The position numbers and the translations under genes were made by a program. The notes below the pieces were generated by a model. It saw only the letters and a list, made by a program, of their open reading frames with translations, was not told the origin of the DNA and did not search any database. 64,000 nt of DNA, taken from the NCBI GenBank assembly GCA_012798135.1, contig JAAZNU010000019.1:1-64000 (forward strand). Direction: 5' to 3'. The DNA is from Veillonellaceae bacterium. GTDB taxonomy: Bacteria > Bacillota_C > Negativicutes > UBA1444. Numbering within the stretch: the stretch's first letter is position 1; each line of letters begins with the position of its first letter. Shown here piece by piece: positions 61,320 to 64,000 of this stretch.

Positions 61320-61382
61320 TCGCCAATGAAAAAAGGTCTACGCCGTTGGGCGCGGACCTTTTTTCATTGGCGATTAAATCAT
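61311..61382. terminator. Very long inverted repeat/bidirectional terminator
   Basis: Perfect 28-base arms (61311-61338 and 61355-61382) around a 16-base loop. The left arm contains the last two codons and the stop of the permease gene. A and T runs inside the arms give terminator signals in both directions, for the permease and for the facing DUF190 gene. Confidence 0.8.
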
Positions 61383-61392
61383 CTTCGTGAAG

Positions 61393-61740
61393 TTATTCTT
61401 TGGGTGGTTTTCTACCATATTTGATGACGTCTACATCGTCGATCGTTACCAACCCTTCTTTGAGCATTGTGTCAAGGTAGGGCAAAAATTTTTGAATGTA
61501 CTCCTCGCTATCGATGATTTCAATCAAGATGGGGAGATCGGCGGACAAATCGATTAGGCTGGCCGAATGAATCCGGCTGTTGGCGCCATAGCCCATACGG
61601 CCATGAAATACAGTAGCGCCGGCGAGGTCAAGCTCTTTTGCCTTGAGAACGAGTTCACGGTAGAGCGACTTTCCGTGCCAGGAATCCGCTTCGCCGATAT
61701 AGATGCGAAGACGTTTGGCGTGCGCGTGAAGTTTCGGCAT
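61393..61740 (-). CDS. DUF190 family protein
   Basis: 115-residue cytoplasmic protein of the DUF190 family, related in fold to PII-like signalling proteins: RLRIYIGEADSWHGKSLYRE, LAGATVFHGRMGYGANSRIH and LPILIEIIDSEEYIQKFLPY. These proteins often accompany ion-transport genes such as CrcB fluoride channels; here the neighbour across a shared terminator is an ArsB/NhaD-type permease, but the genes are convergent, not in an operon. AAAGGGG precedes the ATG. Function unknown. Confidence 0.88.
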   Translation of the reverse strand: MPKLHAHAKRLRIYIGEADSWHGKSLYRELVLKAKELDLAGATVFHGRMGYGANSRIHSASLIDLSADLPILIEIIDSEEYIQKFLPYLDTMLKEGLVTIDDVDVIKYGRKPPKE

Positions 61741-61952
61741 CAGCTTTCACCCCTTTGCGATTATAAATTGATTGTTGCGGAATATTCGGTATTTATTTCA
61801 TTCGACGGCGGTAAGGGAAGTCCCTGTCGTTTTTGGAAAAAATGCTAAGTCGGCAACTTGCAAAATTTTCAGTCTTAAAAGGATGTTTTAGAAACTAAGG
61901 CGGCAGGATAGAAAGTAACAGGGTCGAATAATAAAAATGAAATTCAAATATT

Positions 61953-61981
61953 TTGACAGTGCACAACGGAAGCCCTAATTA
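61953..61981 (+). promoter_or_regulatory. Sigma-70-type promoter
   Basis: Perfect TTGACA and a fair TAATTA with a 17-base spacer, about 60 bases before the small secreted-protein gene. The rest of the 299-base gap after DUF190 shows no clear feature. Confidence 0.55.
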
Positions 61982-62039
61982 GGCTGGGTAGAGGGAACGG
62001 TTGCGGCAAACGATACTGGCAATAGCGGGGGTGGCGATC

Positions 62040-62465
62040 GTGAAACGACGGAGTGGAATGTTCATGGCCGGTGTTCTGATATGGGCAATGTTCAGCTTTT
62101 GTGGATTGGCACTGTCGGCGTCGCCGGAACCCACCGAATTCATCTTCAACCGGTCCGCGGCCGTGTTGCATGGGCGGGCGGCGGTCGAAGATTTTGGGGC
62201 TTTGATGATGAAAGAACAGCCGCTTGCTAAATTTGACTTTGAGCATCCCCGGGTCGCCGGACTCCGGGGTCGGGACTGCGCCGATCAGGAAATTTATGTT
62301 GTTTTAGTTGCCTTCCCTGGCAAAAAAACTGACGGTTGGGCATATTCATACTGGGAACGCAACAGAGACGGGCTTATCAGCCGCCTGTTATCAGTGGGTT
62401 TTTCCGTGGAATCCTTAGAATACCTGATCGAACAGGGACGGTCCGGCGGATCGCTTTGTCGTTAA
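62040..62465 (+). CDS. Small exported hypothetical protein
   Basis: About 141 residues from a GTG behind GGGGGTGG; an upstream TTG at 62001 is also possible. The N-terminus is basic then hydrophobic (KRRSGMFMAGVLIWAMFSF, then ALSASPEP), a signal peptide. The mature part has no familiar domain; it holds two cysteines (GRDCADQE and SLCR) that might form a disulfide. No homologue recognised. It stands alone in front of the hydrogenase-type genes. Confidence 0.6.
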   Translation: MKRRSGMFMAGVLIWAMFSFCGLALSASPEPTEFIFNRSAAVLHGRAAVEDFGALMMKEQPLAKFDFEHPRVAGLRGRDCADQEIYVVLVAFPGKKTDGWAYSYWERNRDGLISRLLSVGFSVESLEYLIEQGRSGGSLCR

Positions 62466-62500
62466 CATCCGCCCTTGAAAACAAGCGGGTTAATACTCTT

Positions 62501-62526
62501 TTATAAGTGAATTATTTCACTTATAA
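62501..62526. promoter_or_regulatory. Rex-like operator
   Basis: TTATAAGTGAA-TTAT-TTCACTTATAA, a perfect inverted repeat with eleven-base arms and a four-base spacer. Its core GTGAA-N4-TTCAC is the core of known Rex (NADH-sensing repressor) sites. Two extra TTCACAAA half-sites lie further downstream. It precedes NADH-linked enzyme genes, which fits redox control. Confidence 0.6.
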
Positions 62527-62616
62527 TTAAAGAAAAAATTCACAAATTTGGTTAATTTCAAAAATTGCATTAAAATAGAGAAAGTTAAAAATTTCACAAA
62601 CAATGGAGGTCTTGTC

Positions 62617-63108
62617 GTGAAAGCAACGGTTGACTTCAGGGACATGGACGAAATACTCGCAAAGTATCGGTATTCACCTGGCAGCATCATTGCCATACTG
62701 CAGGATATTCAGGCGAAGTATCGATATATTCCGAAAGAAGTGTTTCCTTTCCTTTCGGAAAAGTTGCACATGAGTACAGCGAAAATTTATAGCGTTGCCA
62801 CTTTTTATGAGAACTTTTCATTACAGCCCAAAGGGAAATATGTAATCAGGGTCTGTGACGGAACTGCCTGCCATGTCCGAAAATCGATTCCCATGCTGGA
62901 GCGGCTGCGAAAAGAGTTGAACCTTTCGGAAACGAAAGTGACCACTGACGATTTGATGTTTACGGTTGAGACCGTGTCCTGCTTGGGTGCGTGCGGGTTG
63001 GCGCCGGTATTGACGGTGAACGATAAGGTGTATCCGTCCATGACTCCGGACAAAGCAAGTGAACTACTGGTGAAACTCAGGGGGGACGCTGAAAATGCTG
63101 TTGAATAG
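62617..63108 (+). CDS. NuoE-type [2Fe-2S] subunit (NADH dehydrogenase/bifurcating hydrogenase)
   Basis: 163-residue thioredoxin-like ferredoxin subunit. The four cluster cysteines are Cys80 and Cys85 (CDGTAC) and Cys122 and Cys126 (CLGAC). The N-terminal helical part has IIAILQDIQAKYRYIPKEV and STAKIYSVATFYENFSL, both typical. It passes electrons between the flavin subunit and the rest of a NADH-linked complex. GTG start eight bases after GGAGG. It overlaps the NuoF-type gene by 14 bases. HndA/HydC-like subunits of electron-bifurcating [FeFe] hydrogenase look the same, and that is the likely setting in an anaerobe. Confidence 0.9.
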   Translation: MKATVDFRDMDEILAKYRYSPGSIIAILQDIQAKYRYIPKEVFPFLSEKLHMSTAKIYSVATFYENFSLQPKGKYVIRVCDGTACHVRKSIPMLERLRKELNLSETKVTTDDLMFTVETVSCLGACGLAPVLTVNDKVYPSMTPDKASELLVKLRGDAENAVE

Positions 63109-64000
63109 AGAAGAACTGCAAGAAGCCCGGGAGCATTACAAAACGGCCTGGGAGGCCCAAAAGAAAAAAATATTGGTGTGTGCCGGTACCGGCTGCGTGG
63201 CCGGAGGATCTCTCGGCATTTACGCTGAGTTGGTGCGACTTATTGAAGAAAAGGGGATCCCCTGCGCGGTCAGTTTGGAAAAGGAACCGCACGACGACTC
63301 AGTTGGCGTCAAGAAAAGCGGTTGCCATGGGTTTTGCGAAATGGGTCCGCTGGTGCGGATTGAGCCGCGCGGATGGTTGTATATCAAGGTGAAGCTGGAA
63401 GACTGCGCGGAAATTGTCGAGCAATCGATTGTGCACGATAAGGTGGTGGAACGGCTCACTTATCGAAAAGACGGGCAGCAGTATCCGACCCAGGAGGAAA
63501 TACCTTTCTATAAAAAACAAACCCGGATGGTACTGGAGCATTGCGGGCACATTGATGCGACCTCGCTGCAGGAGTACTTGGCGATTGGCGGCTACAAGGC
63601 GTTTGAAAAAGCCTTGTTTGAGATGACTCCGGATGAAATTGTCAAAGTCATTGATGAGTCGAATTTGCGTGGCCGTGGCGGCGGCGGCTATCCGGCAGGG
63701 CGGAAATGGTCCCAGGTCAAACGACAAAAATCGGAAGTGAAGTTTGTGGTATGCAATGGGGATGAAGGCGATCCCGGCGCATTCATGGACCGGAGCGTGA
63801 TGGAAGGCGATCCCCACCGGATGTTGGAGGGGATGATGATCGCTGGCATCGCCTGCGGGGCAATGTATGGGTATATTTATGTCCGGGCCGAGTATCCGCT
63901 GGCAATCAGCCGGTTGGAGGAAGCTATCGCTCAGAATCGGGCGTTTGGACTGTTGGGAAATAACATTCTCGGCTCGGGACGTTCCTTTGACATTCATATC
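63095..64000 (+). CDS. NuoF-type flavoprotein subunit (HydB/HndC-like), 3' end outside window
   Basis: NADH- and FMN-binding subunit; about 302 residues are visible. An extra N-terminal [2Fe-2S] thioredoxin-like domain is present (residues 25-115, CAGTGC and GCHGFCEMGP), which is a mark of hydrogenase-type HydB/HndC rather than plain NuoF. Then RGRGGGGYPAGRKW binds FMN/NADH and GDEGDPGAFMDRSVMEGDPH is the flavin-site signature. The frame is open to the window end. Overlaps the NuoE-type gene; the catalytic hydrogenase subunit would be expected just beyond the window. Confidence 0.9.
   Translation, partial: MLLNREELQEAREHYKTAWEAQKKKILVCAGTGCVAGGSLGIYAELVRLIEEKGIPCAVSLEKEPHDDSVGVKKSGCHGFCEMGPLVRIEPRGWLYIKVKLEDCAEIVEQSIVHDKVVERLTYRKDGQQYPTQEEIPFYKKQTRMVLEHCGHIDATSLQEYLAIGGYKAFEKALFEMTPDEIVKVIDESNLRGRGGGGYPAGRKWSQVKRQKSEVKFVVCNGDEGDPGAFMDRSVMEGDPHRMLEGMMIAGIACGAMYGYIYVRAEYPLAISRLEEAIAQNRAFGLLGNNILGSGRSFDIHI

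Overview
The window reads as chromosome of an anaerobic, moderately GC-rich Firmicute, most likely a Negativicutes (Sporomusaceae-like). This is inference. It rests on two CobT-type genes in tandem behind a cobalamin riboswitch (the ArsA/ArsB arrangement known from Sporomusa ovata), Firmicutes-type T-box and TPP leaders, several TRAP transporters with PrpR-like sigma-54 activators, ThiC, and a NuoE/NuoF-type pair of the kind found in flavin-based hydrogenases. No rRNA, tRNA, CRISPR array, prophage or insertion sequence was seen.

Layout. 1-15.3 kb: the end of a sodium:solute symporter behind an unusual T-box leader, then mostly single housekeeping or stress genes (M20 peptidase, ClC antiporter, MscL, OsmC), the cobamide lower-ligand pair, a diguanylate cyclase, an esterase, a P1 peptidase and a C-terminal processing protease. 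15.3-26.7 kb: a PrpR-like sigma-54 activator cut by an in-frame amber codon, a -24/-12 promoter, and a ten-gene operon (LarA-like nickel racemase, split UxaA-type lyase, 2-hydroxyacid dehydrogenase, complete TRAP transporter, Asp/Glu-racemase-like protein, split transketolase). It looks like a catabolic island for a hydroxy acid or sugar acid. tyrS follows.

28.3-36.0 kb, minus strand: an aconitase-type hydro-lyase pair (LeuC/LeuD-like), a MatC-type carrier, a cytoplasmic chemoreceptor, a frameshifted DASS carrier, an HMG-CoA-lyase-like enzyme and a class III CoA-transferase. A sigma-54 promoter lies at the head and a divergent intact PrpR-like activator beside it. The enzymes fit citraconate/citramalate breakdown to pyruvate and acetyl-CoA. 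38.1-42.9 kb: a DctQ-DctM pair with no binding protein, with its own sigma-54 promoter and probable enhancer repeats, then a complete TRAP system on the other strand.

43-64 kb: a DEAD-box helicase, two more large c-di-GMP proteins (GAF/GGDEF/HD-GYP and PAS/GAF/GGDEF/EAL), GlgC beside a PEPCK-like P-loop protein, a secreted phosphoesterase, a FliB-like protein, a UxuB-like dehydrogenase, LysE and Lrp proteins, an HTH/GIY-YIG fusion, TPP-riboswitch-controlled thiC, an ArsB/NhaD-type permease and DUF190. The window ends in NuoE/NuoF-type genes preceded by a Rex-like operator.

Several starts were moved downstream of the longest reading frame to the codon with the best ribosome binding site. All function calls come from reading motifs by eye; no database search was run.
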